Assembly: GCA_905221605.1 (NCBI GenBank)
Contig: CAJNDS010001813.1
Location: 62,001 to 126,000, forward strand
DNA from: Symbiodinium natans
Taxonomy: Eukaryota; Sar; Dinophyceae; Suessiales; Symbiodiniaceae
DNA length: 64,000 nt
Reading direction: 5' to 3'
Shown here: piece by piece, positions 36,001 through 47,459 of the stretch
Position numbering within the stretch: position 1 is the first letter of the stretch
How the letters are laid out: the number at the start of each line of letters is the position of its first letter
Notes under the pieces: generated by a model
Databases searched by the model: none
Told to the model about the DNA's origin: nothing
Seen by the model: the letters and a program-made list of their open reading frames with translations, nothing else
Position numbers and translations under genes: made by a program

Positions 36001-36543
36001 TCTCCCTGTTGCCCGAAATGAACATCATAAGATTATACACAAACACCCGCGTTCCCAAAAGAGTTCCAGCCTGCACAGCGGTCACGAGCGCGGAAGTCCC
36101 CTGGCACAATCTGGTGCCCCTCCCAAAGTATCATCGCGACGAAAGTCTCAAACGTAGCATTCCTGAGGAGGGGCGGTCTCAATCAATGTTGAAAGTTGAT
36201 AGACGGCTCCTCTCCAGAACAACCGGCATGCATCTACTTTAGCACGGTGAGCCCGTCTGAAAAGGGATTTGTGGTCACACTTCGTACGTTCCCATGGTTT
36301 TTCAAAAAAAGTCAGGGCAGGTGGCTCCACGCGCACGAGAAGCTGATTCAAAAGCACCTGCCAACAGGTCAGTGCTCATCTGCAGTTTGCACAGATCCCC
36401 AGCGCAAGGGTCAAGCCTGCGTAGGAGAAACTTCTCTGCAGGCAATCCGGAAAGCAGGCAAATCAGACACCTTCCGTGACACATCTGTACGTAAGTGATC
36501 ATGCACTGCGAGTGAAACCAAGAGCAAACCAAGCAAATCCAAG
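36001..36543. other. Unassigned sequence
   Basis: A 100-codon plus-strand frame at 36196-36498 is mildly protein-like but not recognised. Nothing else is supported here. Confidence 0.35.
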
Positions 36544-36598
36544 AGGGTTTGGGGTTGGGTTTAAGGTTAAGGGTTTGGGGTTTTGGGTTTCGGGTTTA
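36544..36598 (+). repeat. Degenerate telomere-like TTTxGGG motif run
   Basis: About 55 bp of imperfect heptads: agggtttggggttgggttta, then aggttaagggtttggggt, then tttgggtttcgggttta. TTTAGGG is the plant-type telomere repeat and is also reported in dinoflagellates. Short interstitial runs can mark old breaks or chance GT-rich sequence. Similar but shorter runs lie at about 40849-40860 and 58788-58830. Confidence 0.5.
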
Positions 36599-38508
36599 AT
36601 GCTGAAGGTGAATCAAGGATTGAATGGCCAAGGCACTCCGAGGAACGGCATCAGTCGGGGCATGCACCTGCAACACATTAGTCGCTCCACGGCACAGTTG
36701 CAGTGTTAGAAGCCAGGCCCGGGAAAGAGCTGCGCGAGTGATGGTCGTGCCTGACAGTGGTGCATGGGTGCTGCATGATTTTGCGTCGGACAGAGACAGC
36801 GCAGCTTGCATGTCCTGCTCCGCACAATGCTGCTCATCCAATGGGACCTTGGTTCGTTGTGCCCGCAACATATGCGCATGAAGCTCCAACATCATCGGAC
36901 GCTGGCCAGAGCATGCCGGTGCCCATCTTCACATTGACATGCCTCCGGATGCTGTACATCCAGATGCACATGTCTTCTGCTTGCTTCTGCTTGCACTTAC
37001 ACATGAGCGAAGCCGAGAAGCTGAAATCACCCTCAAACGAATGCAACTCGACAGCCTGCGCATATGTGTCTGCAGAGCCCACGGCGTCGTACATTTCGAG
37101 AAAGTCATCCTCCTTGCCCAGTGGTGCTTCTACCGAAATGGACAAAACATCCTGCAAGTCTCCTCCTCTGAGATGTCTGCGCAAGCCTCCGGTATGGCCG
37201 TGGATGCGAGGGACAACCTGAAAGCCCAAAAGAACCCAGCAAGTTGAAAGTTGTAGCGCAAAAATGGAAGGGCAGTCCTGTTAGCCCGTCGAGCAAAATC
37301 AGTTGCAGCCTGTGAAGCAAAATCAATTGGGTTGCAATGCACTGATGGAATGCTGTTGGGTCTGCGAGCCTGGGCGTAAGCAGCCTCCACGCACAATGAC
37401 CTAGTTTGCTCTCCGGCGGAAAAAACATGGAAGTCACGGACTCGGCAGACTTCACTTAGACCACGGCGTCACTCGCCACACCGAGCACCGGCATTCCTCC
37501 TGCCAAGGCTTATCATATGAGAAAACTTGATCAGCTGTCAGGTCTGGGAACCTGGCCGACAAGTGCCAGCGCGGGTCCTCTTCAAGAGACCTCAACACAG
37601 GAGCACAATCCCCACACATCCTTCAGTGCACCCACTCTCAGACTCTCAGACCAATGCCCAGAGTCCTCCCAAATGGGGCAAGCGCGCGCCCAAACTTTCT
37701 CCTGCCACGTGCACATCTATGACATCTATGATGTTAAAGGCGGTTCCGTACAAACCGCAAGAAGCCACCTGTGTATAAATCTGTGCCTCCCGTTGGACTT
37801 TGTTCGCGCCTCACATGCAAGAAACTCACCAGATTCAATTGCAAAACGCTCACCGCCAACATTTCGGGGAACACGCCTCCAAAGAGCGACGAGATCACGT
37901 CAAAGCAGGCAGCCATTTTATGTGAAGTGGATACGTGGGTCGCTACTGCCACGTCCTACTCTGGAATGTCTTGGGCATGTAACGGCATGTGAAAGTTGCA
38001 ATGCTGTCGGTGCCTGGCACTGTATGGCAAGGAGGTGCAGGTCTGATGCCTACACTCCAAGCCAAGATTTGAGCGAGGAACGACTACTTATAGTGTATTG
38101 CAAGCAATTCTCAAACTAGCAGCAAGCGACAACATCCGCTATGGGTTTCACTTGAAAAAGGTGCTAAATCCGCAATGTAAGCACAAAGAGGGGAAGCAGC
38201 AAACTTCCACAGGTCCGAGAGGCCCGACACAAGGCTTGTTTCGGTGCGACATCTCTGGAGCCAAACAGATTTGGGAGAGTCTTTGTCCCTTTCGGGCACA
38301 AGCAACTTTATCCCATGTATGGTTATTTATTTAACTCAATGCTCAATTCCTTCCTGGCAGAAAACATGTTTACCCCAATCCGGTTTGACATGTGTCTCGG
38401 GGGTCCCTAGCGAAAGGTCTTTGTCCCTTTCGGGCACAAGCAACTTTCTCCCATTTGGTTATTCCCCACATCACTGTGTGGGGCTCTTACTTTTGGGGCT
38501 GTCCCGGC
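36599..38508. other. Unassigned sequence, no gene recognised
   Basis: Short frames on both strands. The minus-strand frame at 36834-37229 (131 codons, including VLSISVEAPLGKEDDFLEMY) has plausible composition but no family. The phrase gtccctttcgggcacaagca recurs at about 38284 and 38421, a ~137-bp direct repeat. Confidence 0.4.
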
Positions 38509-38590
38509 CTCCTCTCCTCCTCCTCCTCCTCCTCCTCCTCCTCCTCCTGCTCCCTCCTCCTCCTCCTCCTCCTCCTCCTCCTCCCTCCTC
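38509..38590 (+). repeat. (CTC)n microsatellite
   Basis: About 80 bp of cctcctcct with two interruptions (ctgctccc and ctccctcctc). Frames through it read poly-Ser, poly-Leu or poly-Pro only. Confidence 0.93.
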
Positions 38591-38621
38591 GCTCCGCCTC
38601 ACTCACTCCGCCTCACTCACT

Positions 38622-38783
<162 letters not shown>

Positions 38784-38804
38784 TCACTCACTCACGCACT
38801 CAGA

Positions 38805-39072
38805 GGGCTCTGTGGGAGGCCGCGCGCGCTTCGGGACCCCTCGGGTCCTGCGCCAGAGCGCTGTGTGGGAGGCCGCGTCGGGGAATCCTGCACCAGAGCG
38901 CGCTGTGGGAGGCCGCGCGCGCTTCGGGACTTGTCGGGTCCTGCGCCAGAGTGCTCCGTTGGAGGCCGCGCGCTTCGGGACGCCTCGGTCCTGCGCTAAA
39001 GTGCTCTGTTGGAGGCCAAGCGCGCTTCGGGCCTCTCGCATCCTGCGCCACGCGCGCTTCGGGATCCCTCAG
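38805..39072 (+). repeat. GC-rich minisatellite, ~53-bp unit, about five copies
   Basis: Copies start near 38806, 38859, 38899, 38953 and 39001. Each contains gtgggaggccgcgcgcgctt, cgggacccctcggg and tcctgcgccagagc, with the second copy shortened. The minus strand reads reiterated ALWRRTRGVPKRARPPT-like peptide. The unit length is close to that of the R1 unit of arrays A and B, but the sequence is unrelated. Confidence 0.88.
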
Positions 39073-39130
39073 AAGGGGAGAGGGAGGGGAGGGAAGGGAA
39101 GGGAAGGGAGGGGAAGAGGGAGGGGAGGCT
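39073..39130 (+). repeat. G-rich purine run
   Basis: Nearly pure gggaggggaagg-type sequence with many runs of three or four G, so G-quadruplex formation on the + strand is possible. Confidence 0.7.
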
Positions 39131-40740
39131 CTGCATGCACCACAATGCCAGCCACATGACACTGGATGACGCAGAAACAGATTGGCTCTTCCTACGTCAA
39201 CTTGTCTATCAACTGCACCACCTGAACCCAAATCAAGCATCCAATCTTTTACAATGGTATGACTGTGCCGCGCTCGCTCGGTTTACTGGCATCTTGGATG
39301 CCGCTTTTCATAGATTGACATGCAGCATCTCATCTGCTGATTCAACTACAGGCCTCGTTATCAAGGTCGCCCTCAATGTTAGCAAACAGTGACGTTGCTA
39401 GAAGCATTGGACGGAACAACAGACTTCAACCTGCCGTTGCTGTACAACTATGGCTCTCTGTGGCACCACATCACACTCATCTTCATGGCTTTGCCATCTG
39501 AGAGTACTGGGCAAAGCCAGCCAGCCTGTTGACCTTGAACTATCCCAAGGGAGGGTATGCCGCCTTGCTAGACCCAATCTTCAGCTGCCAAGTACGAGCA
39601 TTTCTACCACTGCATCCACTGCCAGAGCTGGCTTTGCGAAGCAGCCTTTGGTGCCATGCTTGGAGCTGGGGCCCCAGGTGGGTACAGCCCGAAAAGCAAA
39701 AGAGCCTCCGCTCAGCGACGAGAAACGCTTGTGCGAAGGGATTCTGGTTGTAACTAACGAGACCCATCTTTGAGTCTTTGATCAGCTGTTGCATGTAGGG
39801 CTGCGTAGTCAGCGAGTTGCCAGTTAATTTGTCCAGAATCCAGGGCCGTCTTGGGAACACTCATCCTTTGGATGAGTCAGTGGAAAATGATGACGGGTTG
39901 GTAAGCGCAAAGAGCACATTGTGTGCATGCATACCTCCGGGCTGAAGACCTATTCAGAAGCATCCAATCTCCGTTGTGTCTCAGCAGCATCGTGGTCATC
40001 ATGACAGGAGAAGCTGCCACTCCGACTATCGAAGCTGGAGGCTTCCAGTCACTAGACGAACATAGTCTCTACTGTCAAACTGTACTGACGACGAGTTTTT
40101 GGGACCTTGGCACTTTGTGCACTGGACCCGCACATGAAGCAAAGCCTATATTCTGGCGTAAGATTTTCAACCTTATCAGGAACCTGAATGGTGTGGGGCT
40201 AAGTCAGTGGCTGTGACAGCCCATGTAGGAGTGATGGGCCAATCGTTTGACAATGCAATTGTCTTTGCATTTGTCTGGATCTTTGCGCCCGCTTTGCCTG
40301 ATGCAACACTGCTGTGCACGAAACCAGCCTTGCGTCAACTCTCTCCGGAGACGCGCTGGGCGATCTGCTCCTGCTCCAAACTCGCATGATCTCGCGTGGA
40401 TGCCCCTAAAACTGTCCCTGGTCAAGAGTGTTCTTCATTTTACTTGCAGGTGATGACAAACGTACTGAAACTCATTGGATGTACAGGAGAACACCTAACA
40501 ACAATCGGTCGGAGTATGTCGGAGTGCATCCTTCATTGGCCCATTGAACTGCCAGTTGCGGCTCGAATATGTGCTTCCTCACATTGAACTGCCACTAAAT
40601 TGAAGCATCTGCATTGGCTTCTTCCCAGAAGCGCACCGGCTCAAAGGCCTGCACCCAACACCCACAACTCATACGACCCGATGCAAAACCCAGGGTTTCC
40701 ACCCAAGTAGGGTTTTTGTGCGTATTCCCTCATCTGGAGC
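39131..40740 (+). other. Unassigned sequence with protein-like fragments
   Basis: Several short plus-strand frames have natural-looking composition in changing phases. They are 39150-39392 (including DWLFLRQLVYQLHHLNPNQA), 39389-39532 (TDFNLPLLYNYGSLWHHITL), 39923-40216 (TSFWDLGTLCTGPAHEAKPI) and 40450-40500 (VMTNVLKLIGCTGEHLTT, after an acceptor-like cttgcag). They could be exons or remnants of one unrecognised gene. No family is assigned, and neither exon borders nor an intact frame can be given. Confidence 0.35.
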
Positions 40741-41047
40741 TTTGACCAAATAGCTCGCGCCAAAACTAGCTCCAGAAGTGTGTTTGCCACGCCTGCCAGG
40801 TTTGGGCGCTCTCTCTCCCTCTGGGGTTCTACAGCCACTCCTTTTGGGTTTTAGGGTTTTTGGCCCACGTTCCGCCGCGCCGCTCTCTCATTTATAAGAC
40901 AGCACGGAGGTATAAGTAAATTGCGATGTTTTTCCCTTTTCGGAGTGCTGCAATTTTTAGAACCCCGCGGGCCCATCTTGAAAACCCTATGACCTGCTGA
41001 TAGTAGCCACGCCTGCCAGGGTTTCGAGTGGGTTTGGGATGGGTTTA
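40741..41047. other. Array B left boundary region
   Basis: Contains tagctcgcgcc (about 40749), the boundary 18-mer variant taagtaaattgcgatgtt (40913-40930), and gccacgcctgccagg twice (about 40787 and 41006). The right edge of array B also shows a tagctcg element followed directly by taagtaagttgagatgtt. R1 units begin at about 41048. Confidence 0.55.
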
Positions 41048-41911
41048 GGGACTTGTTTGCCCTGCCCCCCAATATAACCCAAAAAGTGCCCCGCCCCCCA
41101 AGGTGGGCCCAACTTGCCCAAGATGGACCCAAGAAGTGGCCGAAAGGCCTGTGCCCATTCCATTTGCTTATGACCGCCCAACCACACCCCTGCAAGACGC
41201 ACCTTTACAGCCCAAATTAACAGGCCTGCTTGTATTTTTACCCCCATGGTAGGACTGTAAGGTCCCAGGTCTGCTTGCTCTGCGAAAAGGTTCTATGGCC
41301 CGGGCAGGCCTGTTTCTGTTTTTCCCCATAGCAGGGCTGTAAGGTCCCACATCTGCTTGCTATGCGAAAAGGTTCTATGACCCGAATCTGGGTTTCAAGT
41401 TATCCCCTATACTAGGGCAGGCCTGTTTTTGCTTTTCCCCATAGTAGGGTTGTTTAGAGCAGGCCTGTTTTTGCTTTTCCCCACAGTAGGGCTGTAAGGT
41501 CCCAGGTCTGCTTGCTCTGCGAAAAGGTTCTATGGCCCGAATCTGGGTTTCAAGTTAAGGCGTGGTTTCCAAAAGCTTTTTGTGTCTCGGAAGGACGGGA
41601 GACCACTAGTAAGTGCCCCAGGACGATGAGTGGGGGATTCAAAGGGCTTCCGCAAGGGTTCCTTGGAATTCGTTTTGGGGTAATACGATACTATTCTCCC
41701 ACCGCGCTTTCCAAGGAACGCCCTTCCTACTATGCAGTCTGGGGCAGGGAGCTGTCCTTAAGGTTCCTTGGGCGGGTCGGGTTCATGCGACATGCAGGGT
41801 TTTTGGCTTCGAAACTACAGCCAACAGGTTCCTTTGTCGCTCCTTGCCCATTCCATTTGCTTATGGCACCGCCCAACCGCCCCTCCTTTGTCGCTCCTTG
41901 CCATTGATTTT

Positions 41912-42455
41912 GCGTGTGTTTTGCACATTAATGGGCTCTCAGGCCTTTCGGCCACTTCTTGGGCCCATCTTGGGGGGTGGGGCAAACAAGTCCTGTTTGC
42001 CCCGCCCCCCCAAGATAGGCCCAAGAAGTGGCCGAAACACCTGGACTTGTTTGCCCCCCCCCAAGATGGGCCCAAGAAGTGGCCGAAAGGACTGGACATG
42101 TTTGCACCACCCCCCAAGAAGGGCCCAAGAAGTGGCCGAAAGGCTTGGACTGTTTGCCCCGCCCCCCAAATTGGCCGAAAGGCCTGTGGACTTGTTTGCC
42201 CCACCCCCCAAGATGAGCCCAAGAAGTCGGAAGGCCTGGACTTGTTTGCCCCACCCCCCAAGAAGGGCCCAAGAAGCGGCCGAAAGGCCTGGACTTGTTT
42301 GCCCCGCCCCCCGAAGTGGCCGAAAGGCCTGGACTTGTTTGCCCTCCCCCCAAAGAAGGCCCAAGAAGTGGCCGAAAGGCCTGGACTTGTTTGCCCCGCC
42401 CCCCAAGATGGACCCAAGAAGTGGCCGAAAGGCCTAGAGCCCATTAATGACACGC
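41912..42455. mobile_element. TIR-framed block, copy 1 (possible MITE or foldback element)
   Basis: The left terminus gcgtgtgttttgcacattaa tgggctct plus adjoining reverse-oriented R1 sequence (41912-41993, 82 bp) is repeated as its reverse complement at the right end (42383-42455). The right arm here lacks a tgcaaaac stretch. Inside, R1 units run forward. The outside flanks differ (ccttgccattgatttt on the left, tagggtttataaagc on the right), so the inverted repeat ends where the block ends. No coding capacity. Confidence 0.6.
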
Positions 42456-45389
42456 TAGGGTTTATAAAGCAAGCCTGCCCTAGTATAGGGGATAACTTGA
42501 AACCCAGATTCGGGTCATAGAACCTTTTCGCATAGCAAGCAGATGTGGGACCTTACAGCCCTGCTATGGGGAAAAACAGAAACAGGCTTGCCCGGGCCAT
42601 AGAACCTTTTCGCAGAGCAAGCAGACCTGGGACCTTACAGTCCTACTATGGGGGTAAAAATAGAAGCAGGCCTCTTAATTTGGGCTGTAAAGGTGCGTCT
42701 TGCAGGGGTGTGGTTGGGCGGTGCCATAAGCAAATGGAATGGGCACAGGCCTTTCGGCCACTTCTTGGGTCCATCTTGGATAAGTCCAGGCCTTTCGGCC
42801 ACTTCTTGGGCCCACCTTGGGGGCGGGCAAACAAGTCCAGACTTTCGGCCACTTTTGGGGTCATATTGGGGGGCGGGGCAAACAAGTCCAGGCCTTTCCG
42901 GCCACTTCTTAGGCCCATCTTGGGGGGCGGGGAAAACAAGTCCAGGCCTTTCCGCCACTTCTTGGGCCTATCTTGGGGGGCGGGGCAAACAAGTCCAGGC
43001 CTTTCGGCCACTTCTTGGGTCCATCTTGGGGGGCGGGGCAAAGAAGTCCAGGCCTTTCGGCCACTTCTTGGGCCTTTTTTGGGGGGAGGGCAAACAAGGC
43101 CACTTCGGGGGGGGCAAACAAGTCCAGGCCTTTCGGCCACTTCTTGGGCCCTTTTTGGGAGTGGGGCAAACAAGTCCAGTTCTTCCGGCCACTTCTTGGG
43201 GGGCGGGGCAAACAAGTCCACAGGCCTGTCGGCCACTTCGGGGGGCGGGGCAAACAAGTCCAGGCCTTTCGGCCACTTCTTGGGCCCTTCTTGGGCCCTT
43301 CTTGGGGGTGGGGCAAACAAGTCCAGGCCGGCCACTTCTTGGGCGCATCTTGGGGGGTGGGGCAAACAAGTCCTCCCCATGTTTGCCGCGCCCCCCGAAG
43401 TGGCCGAAAGGCCTGGACTTGTTTGCCCCGCCCCCCAAGGTGGGCCCAAGAAGTGGCCGAAAGGCCTGGACTTGTCCAAGATGGACCCAAAAAGTGGCCG
43501 AAAGGCCTGTGCCCATTCCATTTGCTTATGGCACCGCCCAACCACACCCCTGCAAGACGCACCTTTGCAGCCCAAATTAACAGGCCTGCTTTTATTTTTA
43601 CCCCCATAGTAGGACTGTAAGGTCCCAGGTCTGCTTGCTTTGCGAAAAGGTTCTATGGGCCGGGCAGGCCTGTTTTTGTTTTTCCCCATAGCAGGGCTGT
43701 AAGGTCCCACATCTGCTTGCTATGCGAAAAGGTTCTATGACCCGAATCTGGGTTTCAAGTTATCCCCTATACTAGGGCAGGCATGTTTTTGCTTTTCCTC
43801 ATAGTAGGGCTGTTTAGGGCAAGCCTGTTTTTGCTTTTCCCCATAGTAGGGCTGCAAGGTCCCAGGTCTGCTTGCTCTGCGAAAAGGTTCTATGGCCCGA
43901 ATCTGGGTTTCTGGGCGGTGCCATAAGCAAATGGAATGGGCAAGGAGCGACAAAGGAACCTGTTGGCTGTAGTTTCGAAGCCAAAAACCCTGCATTGGAC
44001 TTGTTTTCCCCCCCGAAGATGGGCCCAAGAAGTGGCCGAAAGGCCTGGACATGTTTGCACCACCCCCCAAGAAGGGCCCAAGAAGTGGCCGAAAGGCTTG
44101 GACTTGTTTGCCCCGCCCCCCAAATTGGCCGAAAGGCCTGTGGACTTGTTTGCCCCACCCCCCAAGATGAGCCCAAGAAGTCGGAAGGCCTGGACTTGTT
44201 TGCCCCACCCCCCAAGAAGGGCCCAAGAAGTGGCCAAAAGGCCTGGACTTGTTTGCCCCGCCCCCCGAAGTGGCCGAAAGGCCTGGACTTGTTTGCCCTC
44301 CCCCCAAAAAAGGCCCAAGAAGTGGCCGAAAGGCCTGGTCTTGTTTGCCCCGCGCCAGAAGATGGACCCAAGAAGTGGCCGAAAGGCCTAGAGCCCATTT
44401 ATGTGCAAAACACACGCTAGGGTTTATAAAGCAAAAACAAGCCTGCCCTAGTATAGGGGATAACTTGAAACCCAGATTCGGGTCATAGAACCTTTTCGCA
44501 TAGCAAGCAGATGTGGGACCTTACAGCCCTGCTATGGGGAAAGACAGAAACAGGCTTGCCCGGGCCATAGAACCTTTTCGCAGAGCAAGCAGACCTGGGA
44601 CCTTACAGTCCTACTATGGGGGTAAAAATAAAAGCAGGCCTGTTAATTTGGGCTGTAAAGGTGCGTCTTGCAGGGGTGTGGTTGGGCGGTGCCATAAGCA
44701 AATGGAATGGGCACAGGCCTTTCGGCCACTTCTTGGGTCCATCTTGGATAAGTCCAGGCCTTTCGGCCACTTCTTGGGCCCACCTTGGGGGGCGGGGCAA
44801 ACAAGTCCAGGCCTTTCGGCCACTTTTCGGGTTATATTGGGGGGCGGGGCAAACAAGTCCAGGCCTTTCCGGCCACTTCTTAGGCCCATCTTCGGGGGCG
44901 GGGAAAACAAGTCCAGGCCTTTGCGCCACTTCTTGGGCCTATCTTGGGGGGCGGGGCAAACAAGTCCAGGCCTTTCGGCCACTTCTTGGGTCCATCTTGG
45001 GGGGCGGGGCAAAGAAGTCCAGGCCTTTCGGCCACTTCTTGGGCTCATCTGAGGGCAAACAAGTCCAGGCCTTCCGGCCACTTCTTGGGCTCATCTTCGG
45101 GGGCGGGGCAAACAAGTCCACAGGCCTGTCGGCCACTTCGGGGGGCGGGGCAAACAAGTCCAGGCCTTTCGGCCACTTCTTGGGCCCTTCTTGGGCCCTT
45201 CTTGGGGGGTGGGGCAAACAAGTCCAGGCCTTTCGGCCACTTCTTGGGCCCATCTTGGGGGGTGGGGCAAACAAGTCCTCCCCATGTTTGCCGCGCCCCC
45301 CGAAGTGGCCGAAAGGCCTGGACTTGTTTGCCCCCCCCCCCCAAGGGGGGCCCAAGAAGTGGCCGAAAGGCCTGTCCAAGATGGACCCA

Positions 45390-46600
45390 AGAAGTGGCCG
45401 AAAGGCCTGTGCCCATTCCATCTGCTTATGGCACCGCCCAACCACACCCCTGCAAGACGCACCTTTACAGCCCAAATTAACAGGCCTGCTCTTATTTTTA
45501 CCACCATAGTGGGACTGTAAGGTCCCAGGTCTGCTTGCTCTGCGAAAAGGTTCTATGGCCCGGGCAGGCCTGTTTTTGTTTTTCCCCATAGCAGGGCTGT
45601 AAGGTCCCACATCTGCTTGCTATGCGAAAAGGTTCTATGACCCGAATCTGGGTTTCAACTTATCCCCTATACTAGGGCAGGCATGTTTTTGCTTTTCCTC
45701 ATAGTAGGGCTGTTTAGGGCAAGCCTGTTTTTGCTTTTCCCCATAGTAGGGCTGCAAGGTCCCAGGTCTGCTTGCTCTGCGAAAAGGTTCTATGGCCCGA
45801 ATCTGGGTTTCTGGGCGGTGCCATAAGCAAATGGAATGGGCAAGGAGCGACAAAGGAACCTGTTGGCTGTAGTTTCGAAGCCAAAAACCCTGCATTTGAG
45901 AGGCTCTTGTGAGGAAGCAGGATTTTAAACACCTAAAACATCTCAATTTACTTAAACCACCCTCTTTGAGGCTCTTGTGAGGAAGCAGGATTTTAGACAC
46001 CTGCCCATTCCATGTGCTTATGGCACCGCCCAACCACACCCCAAACACTTCCCTCCAAGACGCACCTCTTGCGAGGAAGCAGGATTTTGAACACCTGCCC
46101 ATTCCATTTGCTTATGGCACCGCCCAACCACACCCCAAACACTTCCCTCCAAGACGCACCTCTTGCGAGGAAGCAGGATTTTAAACACCTGCCCATTCCA
46201 TTTGCTTATGGCACCGCCCAACCACACCCCTGCAAGACGCACCTTTACAGCCCAAATTAGCAGGCCTGCTTTTATTTTTTCCCCCATAGTAGGGCTGTAA
46301 GGTCCCAGGTCTGCTTGCTCTGCGAAAAGGTCCTATGGCCCGGGCAGGCCTGTTTTTGTTTTCCCCATAGCAGGGCTGTAAGGTCCCACATCTGCTTGCT
46401 ATGCGAGAAGGTTCTATGGCCCGAATCTGGGTTTCAAGTTATCCCCTATACTAGGGCAGGCCTGTTTTTGCTTTTCCCCATAGTAGGGTTGTTTAGAGCA
46501 GGCCTGTTTTTGCTTTTCCCCATAGTACGGCTGTAAGGTCCCAGGTCTGCTTGCTCTGCGAAAAGGTTCTATGGCCCGAATCTGGGTTTCAAGTTAAGGC
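45390..46600 (+). repeat. Segmental duplication, copy 1 of the gaggctcttgtgaggaagca region
   Basis: This segment matches about 54620-55790 nearly base for base, offset about 9.2 kb. The diagnostic part is about 45898-46200. It holds gaggctcttgtgaggaagca twice, the reverse complement of the boundary 18-mer (about 45936), and two ~94-bp R3-type repeats with ccaaacacttccctccaaga not found elsewhere in the arrays. Confidence 0.8.
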
Positions 46601-46951
46601 GTGGTTTCCAAAAGCCTTTTGTGTCTCGGAAGGACGGGAGACCACTTGTAAGTGCCCCAGGACGATGAGGGGGGATTCAGAGGGCTTCCGCAAGGGTTCC
46701 TTGGAATTCGTTTTGGGGTAATACTATACTATTCTCCCACCGCGCTTTCCAAGGAACGCCCTTCCTACTATGCAGTCTGGGGCAGGGAGCTGTCCTTAAG
46801 GTTCCTTGGGCGGGTCGGGTTCATGCGACATGCAGGGTTTTTGGCTTCGAAACTACACCCAACAGGTTCCTTTGTCGCTCCTTGCCCATTCCATTTGCTT
46901 ATGGCACCGCCCAACCACACCCCTCCTTTGTCGCTCCTTGCCATTGATTTT

Positions 46952-47409
46952 GCGTGTGTTTTGCACATTAATGGGCTCTCAGGCCTTTCGGCCGCTTCTT
47001 GGGCCCATCTTGGGGGGTGGGGCAAACAAGTCCTGTTTGCCCCGCCCCCCCAAGATAGGCCCAAGAAGTGGCCGAAAGGCCTGGACTTTTTTGCCCCGCC
47101 CCCCAAGATGGGCGCAAGAAGTGGCCGAAAGGCCTGGACATGTTTGCACCACCCCCCAAGAAGGGCCCGAAAGGCTTGGACTTGTTTGCCCCGCCCCCCA
47201 AATTGGCCGAAAGGCCTGTGGACTTCGGAAGGCCTGGACTTGTTTGCCCCACCCCCCAAGAAGGGCCCAAGAAGTGGCCGAAAGGCCTGGACTTGTTTGC
47301 CCCGCCCCCCGAAGTGGCCGAAAGGCCTGGACTGGTTTGCCCCGCCCCCCAAGATGGACCCAAGAAGTGGCCGAAAGGCCTAGAGCCCATTAATGTGCAA
47401 AACACACGC
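46952..47409. mobile_element. TIR-framed block, copy 2
   Basis: Same termini as copy 1, with an intact right arm of 81 bp (47329-47409, cccattaatgtgcaaaacac then acgc). It is 458 bp long; the interior lacks some R1 units, including the one normally after aattggccgaaaggcctgtg. Confidence 0.6.
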
Positions 47410-47459
47410 TAGGGTTTATAAAGCAAAAACAAGCCTGCCCTAGATTCGGGTCATAGAGC

